DNA of 64,000 nucleotides from Sphingobium sp. KCTC 72723. GTDB lineage: Bacteria > Pseudomonadota > Alphaproteobacteria > Sphingomonadales > Sphingomonadaceae. Below, in pieces: positions 1 through 7,914 of the stretch. Numbering within the stretch: the stretch's first letter is position 1; every line of letters starts with the position of its first letter. The translations under genes were made by a program, and so were the position numbers. The notes below the pieces were generated by a model. That model did not search any database. It was not told the origin of the DNA and saw nothing but the letters and a program-made list of their open reading frames with translations. The DNA lies in contig NZ_CP060388.1 in NCBI RefSeq assembly GCF_014280435.1, forward strand, positions 3,621,001-3,685,000, written 5' to 3'.

Positions 1-479
1 TCTACGGCGGCGACCTGACCATCCATGTCTATCGCAATCTGGTCGATGGCGGCGAGCATGTCGCACTGGTCAAGGGCGACATCCGCCCCGATCGCGACAC
101 GCTGGTCCGCGTGCATCAGGTCGACATGGCGACCGACATGCTCGGCTGGTCCCAGGCGCATCCCGATTATGTGCCGCAGGCGCTGAAAGCCATTGCCGCG
201 CATGAGGGGCAGGCCGTCGCGGTCTTCGTGCGCGATCCCGGCCCGGACTCCATCTCGAAACGGATCATGGGTGGGCGCAAGACCTATCATGATGCCAATG
301 CCACCCGCGACTATGGCATAGGGGCGCAGATATTGCTGGATCTGGGCGTGCGGCACATGACCTTGCTGACGTCGAGCAAGGCGAAGCTGGCGGCACTGGA
401 AGGATTTGGCCTGACGGTGGTTGATCGCATTCCCCTGCGCGACGCCAACATCGCGCCCGCGCACATGCTGGCCGGGTGA
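1..479 (+). CDS. ribB: RibB/RibBA C-terminal part, degenerate GTP cyclohydrolase II domain (5' end outside window)
   Basis: The frame is open from the left edge and ends at 479. The visible roughly 158 residues match the GTP-cyclohydrolase-II-like half of bifunctional RibBA proteins: a YRN/GGEHVALVKGDI segment early, and near the end RDYGIGAQILLDLG followed by the LLTSS and LEGFGL segments. RibBA makes dihydroxybutanone phosphate and opens GTP in riboflavin synthesis. The stretch that should carry the zinc cysteines (normally ECLTGD...RCDCG) reads HQVDMATDMLGWSQAH, so all three cysteines are missing. The domain is therefore probably inactive as a cyclohydrolase and the protein works as DHBP synthase (RibB). 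This layout is common in sphingomonads. The N-terminal domain is not in the window. Confidence 0.85.
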   Translation, partial: YGGDLTIHVYRNLVDGGEHVALVKGDIRPDRDTLVRVHQVDMATDMLGWSQAHPDYVPQALKAIAAHEGQAVAVFVRDPGPDSISKRIMGGRKTYHDANATRDYGIGAQILLDLGVRHMTLLTSSKAKLAALEGFGLTVVDRIPLRDANIAPAHMLAG

Positions 480-520
480 AGCGGGGGGAGGGTTGATTGC
501 CCTCCCCCTGTTATATGCGG

Positions 521-1012
521 TCAGAGCAAAGGCGAGACTTTGCCGTAGCGTCCCTTGTGAAACAGCAGGGGCGCGCCGGGATGGTGGATGTCCAGAGCGT
601 GGACTTCACCGATCGCGATATAATGGTCGCCCGCCTCATGAATTGCATGGAAGGAACAATCGATCCACGCGAGCGCGCCGTCCAGTATCGGCGCGCCGCG
701 TGCCGACAGATGATGCGGCACCCCATCGAACTTGGCAGGATCCTTCGACGCCAGCGTCCGGCATAGACCTTCCTGATCGTCCGCCAGTACGTTGACGCAA
801 AATCCGCCACAGGCCTCGATCTTGGGCCAGCTGGACGAAGCCTTGTCGGGGAAGAAGGCAACCAGAGGCGGGTCGAGCGACACGGATGTGAACGACCCGA
901 CGATCATCGCGGCAGGCGTGCCGTCCGGCTGCATGGCGGTGATGGCGCATACGCCGGTCGGATAATGGCCCAATATCTGCCGAAAGGTGGCGGCGTCGGA
1001 GACTATGGACAT
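521..1012 (-). CDS. flavin reductase (HpaC-like, FMN-binding split barrel)
   Basis: The protein has about 163 residues and the family pattern of NAD(P)H:flavin reductases: FRQILGHYPTGVCAIT near the start, SFTSVSLDPPLVAFFP in the middle, FCVNVLADDQEGLCR, and a late H-Y-I-A-IGEV segment. These enzymes supply reduced FMN or FAD to a partner monooxygenase. A GTG at 1024 overlaps the P450 stop, but the ATG at 1012 is preceded by GAGGGA at good spacing and is preferred. The gene is last in a probable operon with the zinc alcohol dehydrogenase and the CYP101-like P450. A P450 does not need a flavin reductase, so the client is probably a two-component flavin monooxygenase encoded elsewhere. Confidence 0.85.
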   Translation of the reverse strand: MSIVSDAATFRQILGHYPTGVCAITAMQPDGTPAAMIVGSFTSVSLDPPLVAFFPDKASSSWPKIEACGGFCVNVLADDQEGLCRTLASKDPAKFDGVPHHLSARGAPILDGALAWIDCSFHAIHEAGDHYIAIGEVHALDIHHPGAPLLFHKGRYGKVSPLL

Positions 1013-1020
1013 GTTTTCCC

Positions 1021-2274
1021 TCACACTTTCCAGACCAGCGGAATATCTTCGACCGCCGATACGATACCGGCATGATAGACGGGTGCCGCGCCTTCTTTAA
1101 GCGCGAAATGGGGGATGCGGGCCAGCCATTCCTGCAACATCACCAGCACTTCCATGCGCGCCAGGTGCATACCCGCGCAACGGTGCGGCCCCTGCGCAAA
1201 GGTCGAATGGGCGACATTGCGGCGGGATAGGTCGACCGTCATGGGGTCTTCATGCTGGCTATCGTCCAGGCCATGCAGCGCCGTGGGCAGCAAAATGAGG
1301 TCGCCAGCCTTCAGCTGCGTGCCATAATATTCCATGTCCGCCACCACATAACGCGCGTCGGACACGACGGCGAAGCGACGGAACATCTCCTCCACGCCGC
1401 GTTGCAGCTTCATCGGGTCCGCCACCATCTCCTCGACCGTTTCGGGATGGCGCGCGAGGTAGATCATCATGAAGCTGAGGAAATTGACGACGGTATCCAG
1501 ACCGCCCAGCAGCAAAAGCGACACCAGCCCAAGCATCTTGTCTTCGGGCATCGGTGCGCCGTTGATTTCACTATTCACCATCTGCGTGATCAGGTCGGTG
1601 CCGGTGCCGCCACGCCGCTGCGCGATGATCGGCGCGACATAGGCGAAGAAGCCCGCATTCGCCTCCCTCAGCGATTGGCCCTGCTCCTCGGGCGTGTTGC
1701 CCGACGGCCGGGTCATTTCCTTGGCCAGCGCATTGAGGCCCGCCGCATCCTCCATTGGCAAGCCCGCGAGCGCAAGAAAGACTTTGACCGGAAAAATGTT
1801 GGCGAAATCCCTGGCGAAGTCGCAATGGCCCTGCGCCGCAAAACCTTCGATCAGGTCGATAGCCACCGCCCGCACATCGCTTTCGACCTTGCGAATCTGG
1901 GCAAGATTCAGCCCCTTGTCGATTGCCTTGCGATAGGGCGTATGTTCGGGCGGGTCCATCTTGGTCGGGACCATGTCATAGGCCTCACCCGCCTCACGCG
2001 GCACCCAGATGACCCGGCTGGAAAAGCGGTCGGGGCTGCGATAGATTTCGTCGATCAGCGCGCCGCGCGTGGCGATCCAGTGGCCGCCGGTAAAGGGGGT
2101 CCAGACCAGCGGCGGCGTATCGGGCTGCTGCACCTTCTTCCAGGCTTCATGCACCCCTTCCTCAATGCCATCGAGATCGTAGATGTCGATGTCGCGCACC
2201 AATGGCGCGGGCACATGATCGGGAATGGCCATGCGGTGCTTGGCGGATGGCGGGGCGATCGTATCGACGTTCAT
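1021..2274 (-). CDS. cytochrome P450, CYP101 (P450cam) family-like
   Basis: The protein has 417 residues, against 415 for P450cam. Long stretches resemble P450cam as remembered: GGHWIATRG (63-71), PREAGEAYD (92-100), and [13 protein letters not shown] in the I helix (256-268). The heme loop is [15 protein letters not shown] with Cys366, and the acid-alcohol pair is Asp260-Thr261. Tyr99 matches the camphor-binding Tyr96. The Phe87 position is Trp90 and the Val247 position is Leu256, so the pocket differs. The family hydroxylates compact terpenoid ketones such as camphor and ionones, using a 2Fe-2S ferredoxin and its reductase; neither partner gene is in the window. The ATG at 2274 has AAGGA upstream and is preferred over the longer start at 2331. 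It lies 13 bp after the alcohol dehydrogenase. Confidence 0.93.
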   Translation of the reverse strand: MNVDTIAPPSAKHRMAIPDHVPAPLVRDIDIYDLDGIEEGVHEAWKKVQQPDTPPLVWTPFTGGHWIATRGALIDEIYRSPDRFSSRVIWVPREAGEAYDMVPTKMDPPEHTPYRKAIDKGLNLAQIRKVESDVRAVAIDLIEGFAAQGHCDFARDFANIFPVKVFLALAGLPMEDAAGLNALAKEMTRPSGNTPEEQGQSLREANAGFFAYVAPIIAQRRGGTGTDLITQMVNSEINGAPMPEDKMLGLVSLLLLGGLDTVVNFLSFMMIYLARHPETVEEMVADPMKLQRGVEEMFRRFAVVSDARYVVADMEYYGTQLKAGDLILLPTALHGLDDSQHEDPMTVDLSRRNVAHSTFAQGPHRCAGMHLARMEVLVMLQEWLARIPHFALKEGAAPVYHAGIVSAVEDIPLVWKV

Positions 2275-2287
2275 GCCAGCGTCCTTC

Positions 2288-3370
2288 TTAACTGATGGTG
2301 GGGTCGATGACGGCCTTGGTGGCGACGCCATTCTTGGTGACGGTCAGCGCCTCTGCCGCCTGACTGATGCTGAAACGATGGCTGACCAGCGCTGCCAGCG
2401 GCACCTGATTTTGCACCCGCGCCGCGAACTGCATCCCCTGATAGTAATTTTTGGGCGCCGGGAAGGATGCGCCGCCGATCGTCAGGTTTTTCAGCGTCAG
2501 GTCGCGCGGGGAAATTGGCTGCGTACCAATCGCGCCCCACAGGCCCAATATGATATAGCGGCTGTGGATGCCGCTAATGTCCACGCCCTCCGGGAATGCG
2601 GGCAGCGCGCCCGCCGCCTCGATGACGATGTCCGGTCCCTGCCTGCCGATCCGGTCGTAGATCATGCGCTTGCGCTCGTCAGGGGACAGGCTGAGCGACA
2701 CGGTGGATGTCGCGCCCAGCGTCATGGCGGCGTCCAGCCGGGCCTGCGCACCGTCGATGACGATGATTTCCCGCGCCCCGGCTTGCGCCGCGACGAGGAT
2801 GGCGGACAGGCCCACTGGCCCTGCGCCCTGGACGACGACGGAGTCGCCGAAACGCACCGGGCCGCAGCGATCAAAGCCGCGCAACACCGTCGGCAGCGCA
2901 CAGCCCAGCGCGGCGATCGCTTCAGGCTGCGCGCCGTCGGGCAGGCGATAGAAGGGCATGTTGTTGGGCAGCCAGGCATAGTCGGAATAGCTGCCCCAAT
3001 TGGGCTTGGCGGCGTCTTCGAAATATTGGCTGTTTTCGCACGGCGTCTGTTCCAGCACGGTGCAGGAATAGCAGCGATGGCACAGCGCGATCGGCGACCA
3101 GATGACCAGATCGCCAGCCTTGACCGGCGTTCCGGCATAGTCGGTGGAAACCCCGGCGCCCAATTGGGTAATTTCGCCGACGCCTTCATGCCCCAAGATG
3201 ATCGGGAAGGGCATTTCGCCTGCTTCGCCGGTGAGGATATGGACGTCGCTGCCGCAGACGCCGCCCAATATCGTGCGGACGAGCGCGCCGCCCGGCTCTG
3301 GCGCATGGACCTCGACATCCCATGTTTCCAGACGGTTCTTTTCAACGAGTACTGCGGCTTTACCGTACAT
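2288..3370 (-). CDS. zinc-dependent alcohol dehydrogenase (MDR family)
   Basis: This 360-residue medium-chain dehydrogenase has a likely catalytic zinc site of Cys39, His61-Glu62 and Cys157. The structural zinc loop has Cys97, Cys100, Cys103 and Cys111, and the NAD-binding GAGPVG lies at 182-187. It oxidises a secondary or primary alcohol to the carbonyl. It stands directly upstream of the CYP101-like P450 in one operon, the order seen for camD-camC in camphor degraders, so it probably oxidises the P450 product; that role is inference. The ATG at 3370 has GGGAGGA upstream and is chosen over a start at 3457. Confidence 0.9.
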   Translation of the reverse strand: MYGKAAVLVEKNRLETWDVEVHAPEPGGALVRTILGGVCGSDVHILTGEAGEMPFPIILGHEGVGEITQLGAGVSTDYAGTPVKAGDLVIWSPIALCHRCYSCTVLEQTPCENSQYFEDAAKPNWGSYSDYAWLPNNMPFYRLPDGAQPEAIAALGCALPTVLRGFDRCGPVRFGDSVVVQGAGPVGLSAILVAAQAGAREIIVIDGAQARLDAAMTLGATSTVSLSLSPDERKRMIYDRIGRQGPDIVIEAAGALPAFPEGVDISGIHSRYIILGLWGAIGTQPISPRDLTLKNLTIGGASFPAPKNYYQGMQFAARVQNQVPLAALVSHRFSISQAAEALTVTKNGVATKAVIDPTIS

Positions 3371-3460
3371 GACTATCCTCCCGATAACGACACGATCCGG
3401 CTGTGCCATCTCGTCACCATAATGTCGCGCCGGGTTGATCCCGCGTCCAATCGCCACAAA

Positions 3461-3500
3461 GCTAATCTTAATTAGACAAATTATGCAATAGCTAATCTCA
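3461..3500 (-). promoter_or_regulatory. candidate operator/promoter of the ADH-P450-flavin reductase operon
   Basis: On the plus strand CTAAT (3462-3466) and ATTAG (3471-3475) form a dyad with a 4-base centre. GCTAATCT recurs 30 bp on (3461 and 3491). Read on the minus strand, TTTGTCTAATTAAGATTAG resembles TTTGCCTAATCATAGTTAG in front of the TonB gene at 10.3 kb (14 of 19 positions). A TTGCAT-17-TTAGCT arrangement could be the promoter, with the dyad in its spacer. This points to a common repressor or activator, not encoded in the window as far as seen. Confidence 0.45.
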
Positions 3501-3552
3501 GATCACACCACCACCGACAGGCTTGTGCATCGAAACTGCAAACGCAAAAATT

Positions 3553-3575
3553 GGTTATAATATTGTAATATATAT
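3553..3575 (+). promoter_or_regulatory. AT-rich candidate promoter of the SDR-crotonase-SDR operon
   Basis: The 344-bp gap between the divergent alcohol dehydrogenase and SDR genes holds TATAAT (3556-3561) and a perfect small palindrome ATATT-GT-AATAT (3560-3571). The segment is far more AT-rich than its surroundings. No convincing -35 box was found, so the exact promoter is uncertain. Confidence 0.35.
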
Positions 3576-3714
3576 GTTATTTTTCACTTTGATGGAGCAA
3601 TAATGGTATGGCCCGCCGCCATGATCAACACCGTTCTTGACTTTCAAACCAAGAGACGCTTTGTATAACCGAAATTAGGCTGAAAGAGCCAGACAGCCAA
3701 GCATAGGAGAGAAT

Positions 3715-4461
3715 ATGGGCCGCCTTACAGGAAAAACCGCCGTCATCACCGGCGCTGCGCGGGGCATGGGCGCGTCGCACGCCCGCCTTTTCATCCAGGA
3801 AGGCGCCAACGTCGTCCTGACCGACCGCAATGTCGAGGGCGGCAAGGCGCTGGCGGCCGAACTTGGTGAAAAAGCGATGTTCGTGGCCCATGACGTGACC
3901 CTGCCGGAATCCTGGGCGGACGTCATCACCGCGACGGTGGACGCCTTTGGCACCATCGACATTCTGGTCAACAATGCCGGCATATTGGGTCCGATGGCGA
4001 CGACCGCCGACCTGACCGAGGAAGGCTATGCGCAGGTATGCGCCATCAACCAGCATAGCGTATTCTATGGCATGAAGGCGGTCCTGCCGGTCATGGTCAA
4101 GGCCGGGCGCGGGTCCATCGTCAACATTTCGTCGATCGCGGGCATGGCCGCGAATTACGGCTTTCCGAGCCTGGCCTATGTCGCGAGCAAATTTGCCGTG
4201 CGCGGCATGACGAAGGCCACGGCGGTCGAATATGGCAAGCATAATATCCGGGTCAATTCCGTCCATCCCGGCTTCATCCAGACGCCGATGATGGTCGAGG
4301 CGACCGATGAGGTGGGCGGCGATGCACTGGCCCAGATTCCGCTGGGCCGGATCGCCGAACCAATCGAGGTTTCGAACCTCGTCCTGTTCCTGGCGTCCGA
4401 TGAATCCTCCTACATCACCGGGTCCGAACATCTCGTCGATGCCGGCATGTTGGCGCATTAG
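3715..4461 (+). CDS. SDR family oxidoreductase
   Basis: This classical short-chain dehydrogenase has 248 residues. The cofactor motif TGAARGMG is near 12-19, Asp37 after the second strand favours NAD(H), NNAG is at 86-89, and the catalytic set is Ser140, Tyr155 and Lys159. It interconverts an alcohol and a ketone. It opens a plus-strand operon with the crotonase 22 bp downstream and a second SDR, and is divergent from the P450 operon. The arrangement suggests it acts on an intermediate of the same pathway; the substrate is unknown. Confidence 0.9.
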   Translation: MGRLTGKTAVITGAARGMGASHARLFIQEGANVVLTDRNVEGGKALAAELGEKAMFVAHDVTLPESWADVITATVDAFGTIDILVNNAGILGPMATTADLTEEGYAQVCAINQHSVFYGMKAVLPVMVKAGRGSIVNISSIAGMAANYGFPSLAYVASKFAVRGMTKATAVEYGKHNIRVNSVHPGFIQTPMMVEATDEVGGDALAQIPLGRIAEPIEVSNLVLFLASDESSYITGSEHLVDAGMLAH

Positions 4462-4483
4462 GCGCTAGACGGAGCCAACGCCC

Positions 4484-5254
4484 ATGGCATTGATCGAGTT
4501 CGACGTTCGGGGAAAGGTGGCGGAGGTCCGTCTCAACCGGCCCGCAGTCCTCAACGCCATCAATGCGGAGATGGACCGGGCGCTGGCGCAGGCGTGGGCG
4601 CGGATCGACGGCGATCCCGATATTCGCGTCGCGATCCTGACCGGCGCCGGGGATCGCGCCTTTTGCGCAGGGGCGGATATGTCGGACCCGCCCACCGGGC
4701 AGGACGGGCTTTCGTTCGGCGGCGGGCTGACTGGCATTGGCGGCCGCCTCGTGCCTCTGCAAAAGCCGCTGATCGCGGTGGTCCATGGGCATGTCCTTGG
4801 CCTTGGCTTCGAACTGGCGATGTGCGCCGACATACTGATCGCGGCGGACGACACGCAATTCCGACTGCCGGAGGCGCGGGCGGGATTTATCGACCATTGC
4901 GGTGTCGTGCATCGTGCGATCCGTCAACTGCCCCATCATGTGGCGATGGCAATGATCGTCGCGAGCGAACCGCTCGATGCGGCCCGTGCCTTGCAATTCG
5001 GCCTGGTCAACGAGATCGCTGCGAGGGCGGAAATGGCCGCCACGACCGAACTGTGGACCCAGAAGATTCTCGCCTGCGCGCCCCTGGCAGCGCAGGCCAG
5101 CAAGCAGGCCGCGCTGCTGGGTCTGGAACATGGACTGCGCGAGGCGCTCGATCGACGCTATCCGCTGATCGACGCCTATGTGGCGACGGCAGACTGTATC
5201 GAAGCCGCCGCGGCATGGAAGGAAAAGCGCGTGCCGACCTGGCAAGGCCGGTGA
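4484..5254 (+). CDS. enoyl-CoA hydratase/isomerase (crotonase) family protein, second catalytic Glu absent
   Basis: This 256-residue crotonase has the oxyanion-hole segments FCAGAD (60-65) and [16 protein letters not shown] (101-116). The first catalytic glutamate position is kept as Glu130 (LPEARAGF). The second, in the helix that normally reads AMEM, is Ala156 (AMAM). An Asp137-His138 pair stands where hydratases have a small-residue GAGG loop. Ordinary enoyl-CoA hydration needs both glutamates, so another crotonase reaction, such as C-C hydrolysis of a cyclic diketone, decarboxylation or isomerisation, is more likely. It sits between two SDRs and close to a CYP101-like P450. Family assignment is firm, reaction is not. 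Confidence 0.85.
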   Translation: MALIEFDVRGKVAEVRLNRPAVLNAINAEMDRALAQAWARIDGDPDIRVAILTGAGDRAFCAGADMSDPPTGQDGLSFGGGLTGIGGRLVPLQKPLIAVVHGHVLGLGFELAMCADILIAADDTQFRLPEARAGFIDHCGVVHRAIRQLPHHVAMAMIVASEPLDAARALQFGLVNEIAARAEMAATTELWTQKILACAPLAAQASKQAALLGLEHGLREALDRRYPLIDAYVATADCIEAAAAWKEKRVPTWQGR

Positions 5255-5318
5255 AGGCCACAAGCCATGCGCGATCTTTAGGGTGCAGCCTGGCTGCTTG
5301 AAGAAAGGGGCTACTTTC

Positions 5319-6089
5319 ATGGAATTGCACGGCAAGAAGATCATCGTGACCGGGGCGGCGCAAGGCATCGGGGCATCCGCCCTTCGCGCCTATGTGGCGG
5401 CTGGCGCGCATGTCGCCGCGATGGACATCGACGCGGCGCAGGGCGAAGCGATCGCCGCCAGCGCGACCGCCAAGGGGCCGGGATCGGCATTTTTCATTGC
5501 GTGCGACGTGGGCGATCGCGCCATGGTGGACGCCGCCTTCGATGCGGCCGTGGCCCGTCTGGGCGGGCTTGACGTGCTGGCCCATATTGCCGGCGTCCAT
5601 CGCCATGCCGCCACGCACGATGTCCCTGACGAGACACTGGCCTGGCTTTTCAACGTCAATGTGAACGGCACCATCTATACCAATGGCGCTGCCTATCGAC
5701 ATATGCCGGACGGCGGCTCGATCATTAACTTCGGGTCGGAATCCGGGCTGACCGCCGAAATCAACAACGCCGTCTATGGTGCGTCGAAGGCGGCGGTCCA
5801 CGCCTGGACCCGCAGCGTCGCGCGCGAGTGGGGCAAACGCAACATTCGCATGAATGCCGTGCTGCCCTACATAGTCACCCCCATGTATGCGCGGTTCCGC
5901 GAGGCCTTGTCCCCGGAGGATCTGGCCGCCCATGACAAGGCGACGGCCGAGCAGATCCCGCTGGGCGGGAAGTTCGGCGATGCGGATGTGGACCTCGCGC
6001 CTGTGCTGCTATTCCTGGCAAGCGATGGTTCGCGCTTTATCACCGGGCAACTGATCCCCGTCGATGGCGGGCTGATCTCCGTTCGGTGA
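5319..6089 (+). CDS. SDR family oxidoreductase
   Basis: This SDR has 256 residues, with TGAAQGIG at 11-18, Asp36 favouring NAD(H), Ser140, Tyr153 and Lys157. The usual NNAG motif is HIAG at 89-92, a tolerated variant. The start chosen at 5319 has AAAGGGG upstream and gives the normal N-terminus; a longer frame from 5178 would add an unlikely leader that overlaps the crotonase. It is the last gene of the plus-strand operon and is followed by a strong hairpin. Confidence 0.88.
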   Translation: MELHGKKIIVTGAAQGIGASALRAYVAAGAHVAAMDIDAAQGEAIAASATAKGPGSAFFIACDVGDRAMVDAAFDAAVARLGGLDVLAHIAGVHRHAATHDVPDETLAWLFNVNVNGTIYTNGAAYRHMPDGGSIINFGSESGLTAEINNAVYGASKAAVHAWTRSVAREWGKRNIRMNAVLPYIVTPMYARFREALSPEDLAAHDKATAEQIPLGGKFGDADVDLAPVLLFLASDGSRFITGQLIPVDGGLISVR

Positions 6090-6103
6090 TTTTGAGGGCA
6101 TCT

Positions 6104-6141
6104 GGACGGTTATCCGCTCTCAATCGAGCGGATAACCGTCC
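6104..6141. terminator. bidirectional terminator between convergent genes
   Basis: A perfect 16-bp stem (GGACGGTTATCCGCTC, 6104-6119, with its complement at 6126-6141) has a 6-base loop. It begins 15 bp after the SDR stop and ends 5 bp before the stop of the convergent monooxygenase. There is no long T tract, but position and stability fit a two-way terminator. Confidence 0.75.
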
Positions 6142-6145
6142 GGCT

Positions 6146-7780
6146 TCATGCCAATTCAAATCCCTCATAGCCGCCATAGGCGACCTCTTCGCAACGCTTG
6201 CGATATTCCGGGCCACCGCCGACATAGACGAGGGTGCGGCGCACGATCGTGCCATCCGGCTTGTTGGTGACCCTGACCCACCAGGCATTAGTATCAGCCA
6301 TTAGCGTCCTGGCAAAATCGGCATATACTGCGTCGGTCCACTGCTTTTCGGCTGCGTGCGACGGCTGCGCATAGGTGAGGCCGCCCGCCTTCATATAGCA
6401 TAGCATCTGCGTCACCCACTCCGCCTGAAGCGCGCCGCACACCCCGACATTGCAAAATGCCGAGCCATTATGGGGTCCGACCAGAGTGTAGAAATTGGGA
6501 AAGCCGCGCGCCTGAAGGCCCAGATAGGTTGACGGTCCATCAACCCAGGCGTCGATCAACCGCAAGCCGTCATGGCCACGGATATCGATCCGGTCGAGCG
6601 ATCCGGTAATGCCGTCAAACCCAGTCGCAAAGATGATGACATCCAGATCATATATCTTGTCGCCAATCTTCGCGCCTTGCGCGACGAACTCGTCGATTGG
6701 CGTCGTCTTTATATCGACCAGATGGACGTTGGGCTGGTTGTAGGTTTCATAATAGTTGGTTTCCATTGGCACACGCTTCGCGCCGAATGGATGATCCACC
6801 GGGATGAGTTTTTCGGCAACCTGCGGATCGTCAACCCGCTGCCTGATTTTCCCTGCGACGAAATCGGCCAAAATCTTGTTGGATTCTTTGCTCAATAACA
6901 GATCGCGAAAGCTGCTGAGCCAGATGCCATATCCGGGGCGATCATAAAGCTCCTCGAAAAATTCGGTTCGTTCCTTTTCCGGGACTTCAGATGCCTTGCG
7001 CGTATCGCGATGATAGGGGAAGGCGGTAGGCGTCGTTTTCACATATTCCAATACGGTGGGGAAACGTGCCTTGATCAGGTCCATTTCCTCATCGCTCAGA
7101 GCCGAATTGCCAAGCGGCGTACACCAGTTGGGCGTGCGCTGAAACACGAACAGATCCTGCGCGGTTTCCGCGACGATGGGAATGATCTGCACACCTGTCG
7201 CTCCGGTGCCGATCACCCCGACCCGCTTTCCGGTGAAGTCGATATTTCTGGGCTTTCCGTCCGCGTCCCTGGGCCAGCGCGACGAATGGAACGCTTCGCC
7301 CTGGAACAGATCCAGCCCCTTATAATCGGGCATCGCAGACGCCGACAGCGGGCCGGTGGCCGAAATCAGATAGCGGCAGGTCAGATCGGTGCCATCGTCC
7401 AGCCTGATGTCCCAGACATTACCCGCGTCATTATAATGGGCCGATACGACCTTGGTCTTGAACTTGTAGAAGCGGCGAATATCCATCTTGTCGGCCGCCG
7501 CGTTGACGTAACGCAGCATTTCAGGCTGGCCTGCGAAATTCTCGCTCCACCGCCACTCGGGGATGATGCCTTTCAGCGCGAAATAGCCGTAGGCATAGCT
7601 TTCGGTATCCAGCCGGCAACCGGGATAGCGGTTCCAATACCATGTCCCTCCGACATCTTCGGCCGCGTCGACACCCAGCACGCTCATTCCGTTCTGGTCG
7701 AGCAGGTAGGTTTGATAGATGCCGGTTACGCCCGCACCGATCACCACTGCGTCATAGTCGGGGTTCATAATAGTCGGCAT
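6146..7780 (-). CDS. type I Baeyer-Villiger monooxygenase (FAD/NADPH)
   Basis: This flavoprotein has 544 residues from the chosen start. The FAD Rossmann motif GAGVTG is at 15-20, the NADPH motif GTGATG at 191-196, and the Baeyer-Villiger fingerprint FxGxxxHxxxWP at 159-170, which separates it from plain N-hydroxylases. The reaction inserts oxygen next to a ketone to give an ester or lactone. The length equals that of camphor-pathway OTEMO within a residue or two, and it sits near a CYP101-like P450, so a cyclic terpenoid ketone or its CoA ester is a plausible substrate (inference). The start at 7780 gives the normal N-terminus; a longer frame to 7843 is possible. It follows the TonB receptor gene on the same strand. 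Confidence 0.92.
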   Translation of the reverse strand: MPTIMNPDYDAVVIGAGVTGIYQTYLLDQNGMSVLGVDAAEDVGGTWYWNRYPGCRLDTESYAYGYFALKGIIPEWRWSENFAGQPEMLRYVNAAADKMDIRRFYKFKTKVVSAHYNDAGNVWDIRLDDGTDLTCRYLISATGPLSASAMPDYKGLDLFQGEAFHSSRWPRDADGKPRNIDFTGKRVGVIGTGATGVQIIPIVAETAQDLFVFQRTPNWCTPLGNSALSDEEMDLIKARFPTVLEYVKTTPTAFPYHRDTRKASEVPEKERTEFFEELYDRPGYGIWLSSFRDLLLSKESNKILADFVAGKIRQRVDDPQVAEKLIPVDHPFGAKRVPMETNYYETYNQPNVHLVDIKTTPIDEFVAQGAKIGDKIYDLDVIIFATGFDGITGSLDRIDIRGHDGLRLIDAWVDGPSTYLGLQARGFPNFYTLVGPHNGSAFCNVGVCGALQAEWVTQMLCYMKAGGLTYAQPSHAAEKQWTDAVYADFARTLMADTNAWWVRVTNKPDGTIVRRTLVYVGGGPEYRKRCEEVAYGGYEGFELA

Positions 7781-7875
7781 GGTCTGTGACTTTCTTGGCG
7801 CGATGGTCCGGCCCATCGCCCGAAGATGCGCAACTACGGGCATATGGATCTGATCGGCAGGATTTTGGGCAATAT

Positions 7876-7900
7876 GGGCAGGGGCAATGCGCCCCTGCCC
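7876..7900 (-). terminator. hairpin after the TonB receptor gene
   Basis: A perfect 10-bp GC-rich stem (GGGCAGGGGC with its complement) has a 5-base loop and begins 15 bp after the TonB receptor stop. No T run follows, so it may act as a partial terminator or a 3' mRNA stabiliser between the receptor and monooxygenase genes. Confidence 0.5.
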
Positions 7901-7914
7901 TCGATCATTCGACC

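Noticed and set aside
1012..1024. GTG start at 1024 for the flavin reductase
   Set aside because: It would overlap the P450 stop, but the ATG at 1012 has GAGGGA in the proper place, so the shorter start is preferred.
1252..2295. Long plus-strand open frame (347 codons) opposite the P450 gene
   Set aside because: It is the antisense shadow of a GC-rich P450 gene with clear family motifs. It has no domain and is rich in Arg, His and Asp, as such shadows are.
2225..3475. Long plus-strand open frame (416 codons) opposite the alcohol dehydrogenase
   Set aside because: Antisense shadow of a zinc ADH with complete metal and cofactor motifs; no domain of its own.
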